From positions 1 to 33,617 of the forward strand of contig CAICTM010001225.1 in the NCBI GenBank assembly GCA_903772945.1: a stretch of 33,617 nt of DNA, read 5' to 3'. Positions within the stretch are counted from its first letter, which is position 1; every line of letters begins with the position of its first letter. Shown here piece by piece: positions 17,854 to 28,146 of this stretch. The notes beneath the pieces were generated by a model. It saw only the letters and a program-made list of their open reading frames with translations. It was not told where the DNA came from and ran no database searches. The position numbers and the translations under genes are program-made. Origin of the DNA: Seminavis robusta (taxonomy: Eukaryota; Bacillariophyta; Bacillariophyceae; Naviculales; Naviculaceae).

Positions 17854-18484
17854 CTTGACTGGTCTACATCAATGGCTCCCCTTCACGACTCTGGCTCTCT
17901 GCAAAGTCACATGTTCCCGCAATCCTTTCTCCGTGAACCGTCTTCTCGTCTGCCCAGTCGAACCACTAGCTAGTAGCTAGCTCTAGATATTCTAGCTAAA
18001 TCTCCTGAGCTTTGTGGCTGCCTTGGCCTGAACCAGTGAAATGTGAAAACAATTGTCTTGGCTACAAACTGGAGGATTGAAACCAAACCGTTGCCTTCCA
18101 AGTGAGGGTTCAACGAGGTGAGGTAACGGCGAGTGAGGATCTTTCGGGTCTTTGTCTTCGCAGACCATTCATTCATATCGTCTTGGTGATCGAAGGGGAC
18201 GATGGCATAGGCCTTCCATTGGCAACGTCCTGGTGGGGCTACAACCTGGACGCTTGCAATGCATCGAGCCTGTTGAGAACAAAAACAACAGGCCACTACA
18301 ATGAACAGATAGCGACATGAAAAACTTGCTAGAGACTCTGATTCATGATGCCTGGTGAGGTCGTCGAAGCAGATACATGATGAGCAATAGATATAAACTC
18401 CAGAGCTATGTATTCAAGTTGGGGCTGTACCGGTACGGTACAAAGCATTCGATTCGCAGCCAGAGCCGCAAGATCATGGGATGC
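17854..18484. other. Convergent spacer with CTAG palindromes
   Basis: 3' regions of the U-box gene (+) and the secreted-protein gene (-). It contains a dense CTAG cluster at 17965-17998 and a GTACCGGTAC palindrome at 18427-18436. A 108-residue minus frame (17970-18296) has no domain signature and is not supported as a gene. Confidence 0.5.
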
Positions 18485-21400
18485 TCATGGATGATGCAAC
18501 GACAGGGCCCCGACCTCGTACTTGCAGTCTGCTGATTCTAACGAACGCCTTGGGCTGTCGGTCAACACAGGCGGAGAGGAAGGTGAACCACCTTCAGCAC
18601 CATAGTCAAACTCTTCCGGCTGCTTTGCCACTACAACCCGGCAAACATCTCGGCTCGTCCAACCAGCATCATCGGTGGCCGTCACATGGACTTCGTATAC
18701 TCGCTCCTGAGTACCATCCCCGTGACAAAAGCCATTGAGTTTTCTCTCGCATCTTGTGGCCTGCACGTGGAGCTCTGCCTTCTGGGCGGAACCATCCTTG
18801 GGCCTTGTTTTAGCCAAGTAAGCGCTGACATCCTCGTCCAACTCGTTGCTGAACACCTTTACGTCTACTTTCAACGCTTTGGAGCATGCGTCCGTAATCT
18901 GGTAAAAAAGCTCCGTATTAACAGCTCGCTTTCCAGGTGCTTCCTGGATGAGCAGAAGCTTCTTGTCTTTTGTTGTAGAGGAGCTGAATCCACAGGTCGC
19001 AGAAGGGGCTTTACCGTCCACAGGGAAAATGAAGAGTTCTTCATGTCCTGCGTTGACGACTCCATTGCAGTCGTGGAGAGGCACAGCTGAAATGGTGGCG
19101 TTGCATTCAGATTCCGTCGCGACCGTGAACTGCATGGAAAGAGATTCTTTGGCAGCACAATCGTCCGAAGGCATGACCACAGCACGTAGAACATCCATGG
19201 CATCCTGAACAGTCGAAAAGACTCGACCGCCAACCAGTGTGGCGCCGTCAACTTCCCTCGACGTCCTCTCCAAAGGGCAGAACGAACCAACCAAAACTTC
19301 TGGTGGGAAGTTGTCTTCTTCACAGTTGTCGATCACGCCATCGGCATCTTGATCCACTCCATCGCATCCAGCAAACTTGACCGCCGTGGCAGTTTCCACG
19401 GAAAGGCGCCGGCCGCTTTCTTGCGATCCGCAAAGAAGGTCGATTTGCGCAATAATGTCGTCCTTGATTGATTCAGCATTGTTGGTGTTTTGAGTCTTGA
19501 TCTGTTCCAAACTATCGCTCAGAACAACCATGTTGTCGTACACGACCTTTACGTTGTAGTAAACTTCGTACTGTTCATAGTCGCTGATAGAGGGATATTC
19601 ATGCTCCAAGGCGGTGTATACCTGTGAGTGCAAGCATCGAGCAACACAGGAGCTTAGGTACCCAAAGGTTGGACCGGAGCAAAGGAACAACAACTTGTCA
19701 CGTACCCTTCTTGCGACGAAGAACGCCAGAAGTGCTGCATACGACAGGATGTTTTTCGCAAAGGCACACAAAGTTTTTGTTGTCCCTGTCATATCCTCGG
19801 CGCACTCGGTTGAATCGATGACATCGAAAGCCTCTTCAAGAGATGATAGAGTTTGAGTGTACACATACAGTGCATTCGAAACGTCGTCGTACCCCTCACT
19901 GGTGATTTCGGCTTCATGGATGACACCACGCGGTGAGAATTTGACGCGTCTTTTCTCAATGACACCCATTCCAACAGCTTCGAAACTCACGTGTTTCAGG
20001 CGCTGTCAAATCCAGCTGTGACCCCCCATCATCCACACCAGACTGTGAACTTGAACTGCCGAATGTTGCGTCTATGTTGTCAAACTGTTTGTTGTATCTG
20101 CGAAAGGATTTGGAAACGCAAAGGGGGAACATTCGTACATGTATAGTCCATCTCAGGAATGCGCCCCACAACAAGTGACAATTGAACGAAACCATTCTAC
20201 CTACCTCAGATACTGCACGTCGTCGCAGATTTCGTCATCGTCCGGGTAATCTGAATCGTAGCCAAAACTGCCGAGACACAACGTCGAGCTCCATCGATAA
20301 GACATCATGAAGTCGAGAGCAAGGCACACAATCAATTCACCACTTACTATTCTCTCACTTCGCCACATTGGTCCGAGTCGCCAGTATCGGTGATGTTCGG
20401 AGCGTCAGACAAATATCCCTTGTACGCAGATCGAGAATTTGACTCTGCCCAAGAGATCTCATCGTCGATGCACGTCTTCAGAGCAGTGCAATCGCGCGCA
20501 TAAGCACAATGCGTGCCTGAGTAGACAGCACAGGCCTCCTCGCTAAACGCAGCCAACCCGGGGGCCTTGTTGTTGCACTGGTCCTCTCCATCATCACACG
20601 AAAACTCGTTTCCCCAGGAAGCGTCCTCCCGCTCGAAAGGAGCGTCAAGACAACAGTATCCCTGAACACGAAGATTGTGAGTTACGATCTGCTGAGACAC
20701 CATCATTGAAGCTTGGGACTTACAGGCAACCCTGTTGTCTCGGCGTACGCACAGACCAGTCCAACAGATGTCTTGGAACCGAGGGCCAACTCAGCTGCTT
20801 GATCACGGTCTGTGGCCAGACGAAAGATAGTCGAAACATCATGCACTTCATCGCCTGTGCAAGGATTGCTCAAACTGATGGCCTCAGAGTTCGCAGGGCA
20901 AACGTCGTCAGCTCCGCCCAACCGGACATTACTGCAAACCTCGACATCACCCACGCTAACGTCGCAGTACCAATCCTGAGGCGTGTCGTCATAACAAATA
21001 TTTGTGTATCGAGAGTCTTTCGCACAATTGTCACCTGAATTGAAGCTAATAGCATTGAAGAACGTCTTCATAATTGAGCAACCACACGGTGGACCTAATT
21101 GGATCTTTTCGTCCAAGAGAATTCCGCCCATGAGAAGGCCAGCTCTTTTGCACTCCTCTTCTGAGGTTATTTCGGCTCCGTCCCGGCACTTTTCCTTGGT
21201 ATCATCTCGCACTTCAAAATACTTCCTCTGTGACAAGCACATGTATAACAGATTCATGCACAAGGTTGAGCCGCAAGCCAAAACCAAACACACCAATACA
21301 GCTCACTGACTTACATTACGACAGGCACCGTCAACGTAAGTCATCCCGACGGGGCAGGAACCTCCGACTGGATGGTAGTAGGAATTCTGCATAAAGATGC

Positions 21401-24400
21401 GTGGGTCACATTTCACGTGCAGCGATTGTCACAGCTGAGGATGATCCCGTGTCCAAATGTGAACAGAAACTAGGAATACAGGATTCAATTCAGTTTCTCA
21501 CCTGATTACACACACTGATGTATGAACCGCTTGCTGCGGAACAGGAAGTTGCCAAGTTGAAGGAAATCCTATAGTCACCCCTGTAGATTGAGCAACCACA
21601 TGGTCTTGACGAATCATTTGCTCCCTCGATATTCCCATCGTCCAAGAGTTTCCCGCCAAGAAGCAGACCAGCTTCCCGACAAGTTGCGGCATCCCCAATA
21701 TCCATACCATCGGGGCACTTATCTATCTGTGCTGGTTTCACAATGGAGTATCTTCCATCCTTTTCTCGAACGAGTTTGAACACATCAACAAGCGAACTAC
21801 AGTGTAAGATGTTGTTTGTTGCCTTGAGATGACTTCCCTGTGTCAGACCTCCAGAACTCGGAAGTGGCACGGGGTACTTACATCCCGGCAGAGGATGTTC
21901 CATGACGATCCGTCGGTTGTACTCGCACAATTATTACCGTTTCCAAAGTGAATAGCATTGTCAAGACCAGTCTCCAAAGAACAACCGCAGGGAAATGAAT
22001 ACCCAGAACCACGGGAAACAACGCTGCCATCGCGAAGGCTTCCACCCATCATGAGTCCGGCGCGATGGCACTCCTCTAGGCTTGAAATCTCCATTCCTGT
22101 GGGGCATCTGTCAAACTGATCCGCCTCCGGTTTTAAGTATTTCTGCAGAAGTCCGAAGCGACCGGAACGCGAAAAAGATGTGAGCAAGACATAGATATGC
22201 TCTCCATGACTGCGGCAGGGCAATATACAGTTCAGTTCCCTCACATAGCGACAAACAGGTGTATAGCCAACGCCGTTCCCACAGGTGCCGCTTGCACCCA
22301 AATGCACTGCACCATCACCCGAACTCTGGTAGGAGCAGCCGCATGGAACAACTCCAGCATAGTCCACATACACTGCACCATTTCTCAAGTTTCCCCCGAG
22401 ATACTTGCCCGCATCTCCGCACTCTTCCTCCGTCATAATCTCTGTTCCAGGGGGGCATCTGTCATCGTACCCCGGTAGAGACGTTTGATATATCACACTC
22501 TTCCAGTAGCAAGAGCGGCGAAGGAGAAATGGTGAGCCACAACAGACTGCTCCGCATAGGAAACAACCCCTGAAAGCAATGTCGCCTTTTCAACTTACTG
22601 TGCGACAGACGCTTTGATACCCATTATTCTTCCAAGGCCCCATAGTCCAATGCGTGTTGAAATGGATGACTCCTCCAGCCTGAAGAGAGCATCCTGCAGG
22701 AATGCCGTCATATTCGTCTCCCCAAGCACCCTGAACAATAGTTCCAATATTTCCAATACTTCCGCCCTGCAATTGCCCGCCCATTGCCAACCCAGCCGCC
22801 TGGCATTCATCTGGTGTCAAAATGTATGTTCCAGCGGGGCAGCTTACTTCGTCCGACCTCAAGGTGTACTGCCCAGTTGGCGTGTAGGTCGTGCCCTAAC
22901 ATACAAGACGGCACGGGTGTCAGAACAAGTGGCTGGAAGCACGCAGCAACTTGCGTAAAAGGTGAAACTCACAGTGTATTCCTCAGTCACCTCAGCAGGT
23001 GATTTGACATTTCCACGTTCACATGCAATGGATATTGACGGATATTCTCTCTTTTGCGTCGTGAAAATTCGCGTTCCTCCGTCCACCAGAAGTGGTTTGT
23101 AGTATGCGTCCACCAGATCAATGCACTCTGTATCACTCGCGTCGGTCAACTTTTGACCACGCCACATGGAAGCCGAACCCATGACAGCTTTCATCAGGCA
23201 AGCAAGTGTGAGCGAGCGATCAATTGTAGGCAAGAAAGTCATCTTCATGTGTGAACTTACTCAGGTACTCCATGTCAAAGTACGTCCAAGGCTCGGCTGG
23301 TGTCACGGCCTTGCCGTGTTCGTCCCTTCCTGAGCCGCCGAGCGAAGAAAGCCCAGTCGGAAGCCGGGGGTTGTCTTTGGAACTAAAAAACATGGACTCG
23401 CCCAGGCGCGTGGCACACGACACCAGATCGTCAAATACTTGATTGGTCACCGTTTCGGAAATGTTTTGCAAGTAGGCAAACTGAACATATTTGGTGGCTC
23501 CTTCAGCTCGGCAAACGGATCTCCACGTCCCCGGGTGGTACTCTTCGTAGCTGTCCTGGTCTTCGTTGGTGTGAAAGAGCTCGAGGAGGTTGGCGCATTG
23601 CTGCCGTTTGGTGTCCGCGTCGGTTTCGTCCAGATTGATGGCATTCAACGCGTTGGTGATGGCTTCCACGTCGTTCCAAATCCCGCCATCCACCCAAGTA
23701 TCAACGTTCTGAAAGTCATCTGACAACACCCCGTCGTCGTCAATGTAAGGTGAGTAGAAATACATGACCACATCGTAGAGAGACCTACAACATCATTTAG
23801 TCGAAACAGCGGAATGTGAGCTTCAGTGTGATGCATATTGGATCCAGGCATCTTTTCAGAAGGCGGGGGAAGATAGCTATTAATGTACCGGTAGCTGGAA
23901 CGCACCATTCCTGCAGGCATTCCACCAACTCGGCGCAGCTCTCGTCAAAGGTATCGGCTACCTGCAAGCGTCGATGGTCACCATCATTCATTTTCCGATT
24001 CAAACGATCAATTCTGCGTTGCAAGAACTCCGTGTTTCCAGCAAGAAGGGCATCCTGCAAGGCAAAATGATGACGCAGTTTGGGGCTCCCATTGGACTTG
24101 ACCTTGTGCTTGAGCTGCTGCAACTTTCGATGCTTTTCTCCTCCTCGATGACGACTGTTGCCCTTGAGTTCTTGCTGGAGACGCCTCTCGACAAACTTGG
24201 ATGCCGACGCTTGTGCTGGAGATTTCTCCTCTCGGAGTATTTCGGCCATGTCTTGGAGCATTCTCGCTGCCAAAGTGTGAACATCGATCAACCCGGCCCT
24301 CACCTGGTGAAGGACCATGTGGAATTGCGTCGGAGCATCCATGTTGGGATCAACCAGAATGGTACTGTTGTAAACGTCAATGACAGTCAAGAGGGAATCC

Positions 24401-24785
24401 GCCGTGGTGGCAAAGTGTTCAATTTCATCCAGGACAGGCGGGCCAGAAGATCCACTCTTGGGCTTGTCAGTGGCGAGAGCGCTTAGATGGGAAATGGATT
24501 CGACGAGGCGAGTCCAGTTGCTGTTCTTGTCGTCCGAAGCAACGGCGGCGAATGCTGTCTCCAGCTCCTGAGGTCAACACAGAACAGGATGCAGATGGAA
24601 TGAATCAGAATCGAATCGAATGAGGATCTTTTGCTCTTAGCTTGTGGGAAGGCCACCAAACACAATGCCATGTCACTCCTACTTACCGAGGATAGCTCGC
24701 TTGGAAGGTTTTGGGGCGACTTGAGCCTCTTTCCAGCCACCGGCGAAAGCGCCGCCAGCAGGCAAAGAAGGGCCATGAACTTCAT
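18485..24785 (-). CDS. Large secreted Cys-rich modular protein, 15 exons
   Basis: Exons (minus): 24785-24687, 24567-23906, 23784-23261, 23187-22973, 22895-22599, 22499-22245, 22142-21882, 21759-21502, 21386-21315, 21227-20724, 20661-20348, 20267-20205, 20097-19991, 19911-19706, 19621-18485. Every intron is GT-AG and 62-122 bp long; the phases close to 4974 nt, or 1657 residues. Residues 1-18 are a signal peptide (MKFMALLCLLAALSPVAG). Residues 34-254 are helical and basic, with RRL at 161-163 and 232-234. Residues 501-857 and about 882-965 hold five Cys-rich modules. Residues 1365-1382 form a Ca-binding-like CDGVDQDADGVIDNC loop, similar to thrombospondin type-3 repeats. Near the C-terminus, VHVTATDDAGWTSRDVC resembles HYR/Ig-like repeats. 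No transmembrane anchor is obvious, so it is probably extracellular. Function unknown. Splice sites are manual predictions. Confidence 0.82.
20970..22895 (-). repeat. Five exon-encoded cysteine-rich modules
   Basis: Exons at 22895-22599, 22499-22245, 22142-21882, 21759-21502 and the first half of 21227-20724 each encode one module of about 85 residues. The shared plan is CPxG, five to seven residues, EC, xxAGLxMGGxLxDG, a variable loop, PCGCS, IxFN or IHFG, then C and VCR at the exon end. All bounding introns are phase 0. A 72-bp mini-exon (21386-21315) has only CPVG and ACRN ends of the plan. The layout resembles, from memory, an EC/AGxxxG/PxGC/FN/IC domain seen in other algal proteins; a profile search is needed for a family name. 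Confidence 0.8.
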
Positions 24786-25880
24786 TTTCCCGCTCTTGGT
24801 CCGTTTGTTGGGGTGTGATATTGTAGTGAATAAAACAACTACCTAGATAGTCTAGCTGAGGATCTCGATTGCTGAGACGAAAGAATTTATGGGACCACTT
24901 CACTTGGCACCGTTCTCTTACCATTATGTTGTTGTAGGTACAATCTCACCATCCAAAGCAAGAGACGCCGCGAGGGTATCTGAATGAAATAACCATCCAC
25001 TTGCAAGAAAGCTTCATGGGAGTATCTTTGCCCGGTACCAAACGAGGAATGACTGCATCCCGGTACCTACTTGGACCGGCACAGATACCGTACATACTGT
25101 ACTGTGCTGTTGTACTCGTTGCACCGGCTAAATCACGTGACGCAGCCCACAAAAGAAGCGGTCATTTCGAATCGGGGCACATAGAAATTTGGGGTGCATT
25201 CATGCCGCGGATCCATGTCCGACATGTCGACAAGTTTTGCTAATGGACCTTCACGCTTCGCTTCCCCAGGCCAAGTCACTGCTCGAGAACAGAGACCCAT
25301 TCCGTCTGAGTCTTCACTCCTTGCCGAGCCTCGCTGTCTGAAAGCCTCGAGGTTCTGCGTTGAAAGCTTCCTCACTCACATGTAGTACATGCGAAGGAAG
25401 GGAGCAAGCTACCGGAAGGGTAGGTTGTCATCGTTTTTGGTTCGAGCTTGTCCACTGCCTAGAGCAAGGAAGATTCCTGCCAGGGTCAGACTTGGCTTAC
25501 AGCACCGGTTGGTCTTCGGTTACAGTACGGGTGGCTACTAGTATCTCTTCATAGCTCCAACCAAGCCAGCAAGCGAGATGGTCACAACTTGATTTCGAGC
25601 GCTCGCACTTTTGGACCTTTTGGTCTTAGACCTTGAGAACCGGTACCGATACAGCCGTACGGTAGACAGACAGACCACTCATTCCTGAAGAAGTTTTCAC
25701 GTTGCCAACGCGGCTGATGGCTTGTGACGATGGCGTCGGTCTTCACTTCTTCTTGTTCCAACCGTCCCACTCTAGGCGTCTGGAGACCTAGTTGCTAGCT
25801 AAGGTCTCTGGCTCCGTCCGTTATCTTTCTCTGGACTCTTGGCTCCTCCTTCTTGGAGTCTTTGAAGCATTCTTAGCAAA
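24786..25880. other. 1.1-kb divergent intergenic region
   Basis: Lies between the starts of the secreted-protein gene (minus) and the amidohydrolase gene (plus). It contains several GGTACC or GTAC palindromes (25035, 25065, 25095, 25641-25648) and a TACTAGTA near 25530. Short open frames on both strands lack domains. It presumably holds both promoters. Confidence 0.5.
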
Positions 25881-27604
25881 ATGCAAGTCACGGAGCAAGA
25901 TGAAAGAAAAGCCGACACTATCTTCATCAACGGCAAGATCTTCACCGTCAACCCAGACCAACCATGGGCCAAGGCCGTCGCGATAAAGAAGGGGCGATTT
26001 GTAGGTGTGAGCACTTCCAACGAAGAGATTCTGGCCCAATTCGGTGGATCCAATGAGACAGAGGGAGGTTATCTGGGGAACAAATTTGTCATGCCAGGAA
26101 TCATCGATGCACACATCCGTGCCTTGAATGGAGCTGATGATCTGGCCAATCTACAAATCCAACAACGCGGTGATCCAGATGCCATGTTGGCTGAAATCAA
26201 AGCCTACGCTGACAACAACCCAAATCTTGCCATCATTCGAGGGTCCGCATGGAATCTGGGCGTGTTGCCAAATGACAATCCGCACAAAGCTCTGCTAGAT
26301 GCAATTGTCCCCGATAGGCCCGTCTTCCTCTACTCTCAATCAGGTCACAGTGCGTGGCTCAATTCCAAGGCACTCGAAATGGCCGGTATTACCAAAGACT
26401 CTCCCATTACCAAAAACTTTACCTATTCCAAAGACCCCGGCACGGGAGAACCCACGGGACAGGTTGATGAGTATGCCATAGGCCATGTGGAAAAGATTCT
26501 CCCGCCCACCAGTCCGGAACGCTTGTTGCCGGGCATTTGTAAGATTCAGAAAATGCTCCACTCGTCTGGCATTACCACGGTCAAATTGGCCGAGGGGAGA
26601 CTCAACTGGGCCCAAGGAGCCGCCCTCTTGGAAGAGAAACATCAATTGACACTGCCGCATGATGCTGTCGTGGGATTGGGGATCGCATTATGCTCCTCAT
26701 TCGGCAGACGACGCCGAAGCATATGCCCAGCAGTGGAAGGATCGGGCCACGGACCCGTTGGACGCGCGCAGTATAAAAATATTTGACGATGGAGCCCTGG
26801 ACAGTCACACAGCCCTGCTGCTGGAGACTACGAAGGGAAGCCTGGATTCAAGGGCTCGGCGCACAAGTCCAAAGACGACTTTGCCAGGGCCATTCAAAGA
26901 ATCCATCAAAATGGAATTGGTGTCATTGTTCATGTTTGGGTGACGGGGCTGCTCGAGAACTCATTGATATCTTTGCACAAATCCACCAAAAAGAAAGCAA
27001 CATGATCCAAACCAATAATGCCGCCCTGCATCTTTCTCATGCCGTCATGGCACACCCAAAAGATCTGGCTCGACTCGCTCAAATACCAGGAGCTTCTGTA
27101 GACTTTTCACCTGCTCTGGGAGTGGTCGTTCCAGAATTGGAGGGGCTCATGAAGGCACCTGTGGGTGAGAAGCGGTATCAGAGTCAGTTGAATGTCCGCG
27201 CCGCTGTGGAGGCGGGAGCAGCAACCGGGCTCGGGTCCGATTGGCCTTCTTCCATCATACCCGAACCGAATTCCTTCTGGTATCTACAAACCTGGATTAC
27301 ACGCAAACTTCCAGGAAGAGGCAGCACCAAAGCACACAACATCAAACAGGCCATTTCCGTCGAACAGGCTATTGAAGCTTGTACTCTTGGGTCCGCCAAA
27401 TGCATGGGGTTTGACTGGCCGTCGAAAGTGGGCTCCATTGAAACCGGAAAGCTTGCTGATTTCATTGTGTTGGATCGCAATCTCTTTGAAATCCCGGTGG
27501 AGACGATTGCAGACGTTCTGGTCGATCGGACGGTCGTCTCGGGGAAGGTGGTATTTGACCGTTTTTTGGAAGAAGACAATCTTGACGTCGTCAAAGTGAG
27601 GTGA
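25881..27604 (+). pseudogene. Amidohydrolase family 3 (YtcJ-like), three frameshifts
   Basis: From ATG 25881: DTIFINGKIFTVNPDQPWA, the beta-sandwich start; FVMPGIIDAHIRAL, the metal site; then SGHSAWLNSKALEMAGI. The frame shifts near 26656 (extra C), 26825 (lost G) and 26939 (lost G). In the successive frames the conserved order continues: MMLSWDWGSHYA, SIKIFDDGALDSHTA, GIGVIVHVWGDGA, ALHLSHAVMAHP, GLGSDWPSSIIPEPNSF, and GSIETGKLADFIVLDRNLF. Length and domain order match full-length amidohydrolase-3 enzymes (metal-dependent deformylase/imidazolonepropionase-like). The HxH motif reads H-I-R, so one metal ligand is changed. All three shifts are in short homopolymers, so assembly error is as likely as pseudogenisation. 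No intron fits these breaks. Confidence 0.82.
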
Positions 27605-27948
27605 CAAACAAAGATTTGTCCAATGCCGTTGATTCTGCCGCATTGAATGTACTGGTACGCAACGAATGGCATTCAGGGGCACGGCGCTGTTCTTGCGCCA
27701 CACATCAACTGATGGTGGGTCCCGGATCTACATCTGCCTCGGACAAAGTCAATAGTGCCTTTTCTGCTCTCAAAGGTCATCGATACATCCGTCCAGCGCA
27801 TCCAATCCAGTGGAAGGGAAAAGAAGAGGGTACCTTCTGGATCCAGTGGACGCGCAAGGACAATGATGACGGCCCGGCAGTCCTTTGGGCATTTGATCCG
27901 GATGACAACCAATGCGACGAGATTCTTCAAGTCCATCATAACACTTGA
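27601..27948 (+). CDS. Small hypothetical ORF, 115 residues
   Basis: The ATG overlaps the amidohydrolase stop (ATG at 27601, previous stop at 27602-27604). The product has a non-repetitive sequence with FWIQWTRKDNDDGPAVLWAFDPDD, which looks more protein-like than most short frames here, but no domain is recognised. It may be a small gene, an extra exon or a fragment of a decayed gene. No signal peptide or membrane segment. Confidence 0.3.
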   Translation: MTNKDLSNAVDSAALNVLVRNEWHSGARRCSCATHQLMVGPGSTSASDKVNSAFSALKGHRYIRPAHPIQWKGKEEGTFWIQWTRKDNDDGPAVLWAFDPDDNQCDEILQVHHNT

Positions 27949-28064
27949 GTACTGATCACAGCCTGATCACCGGCCTGTTTCTGCTTATGGATGCCCATGA
28001 GCAGGTCCTTGCTGCAACCTTGGCCCTCATTCCAACAACTGGTTTTCGACACCAGTCGGATCTG

Positions 28065-28077
28065 CCCCCCCCCCCCC
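28065..28077 (+). repeat. Poly-C run of 13
   Basis: Thirteen consecutive C between the small ORF and the end of the CRAL-TRIO gene. It is the longest homopolymer I noticed in the window; its length is likely unreliable in sequencing. Confidence 0.9.
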
Positions 28078-28146
28078 AAGTCTACCGACTCTGTCAGCTA
28101 TCTGCCAAATATATCATCTTTTGGCGAAACGTTAAGCTAGCTTATG

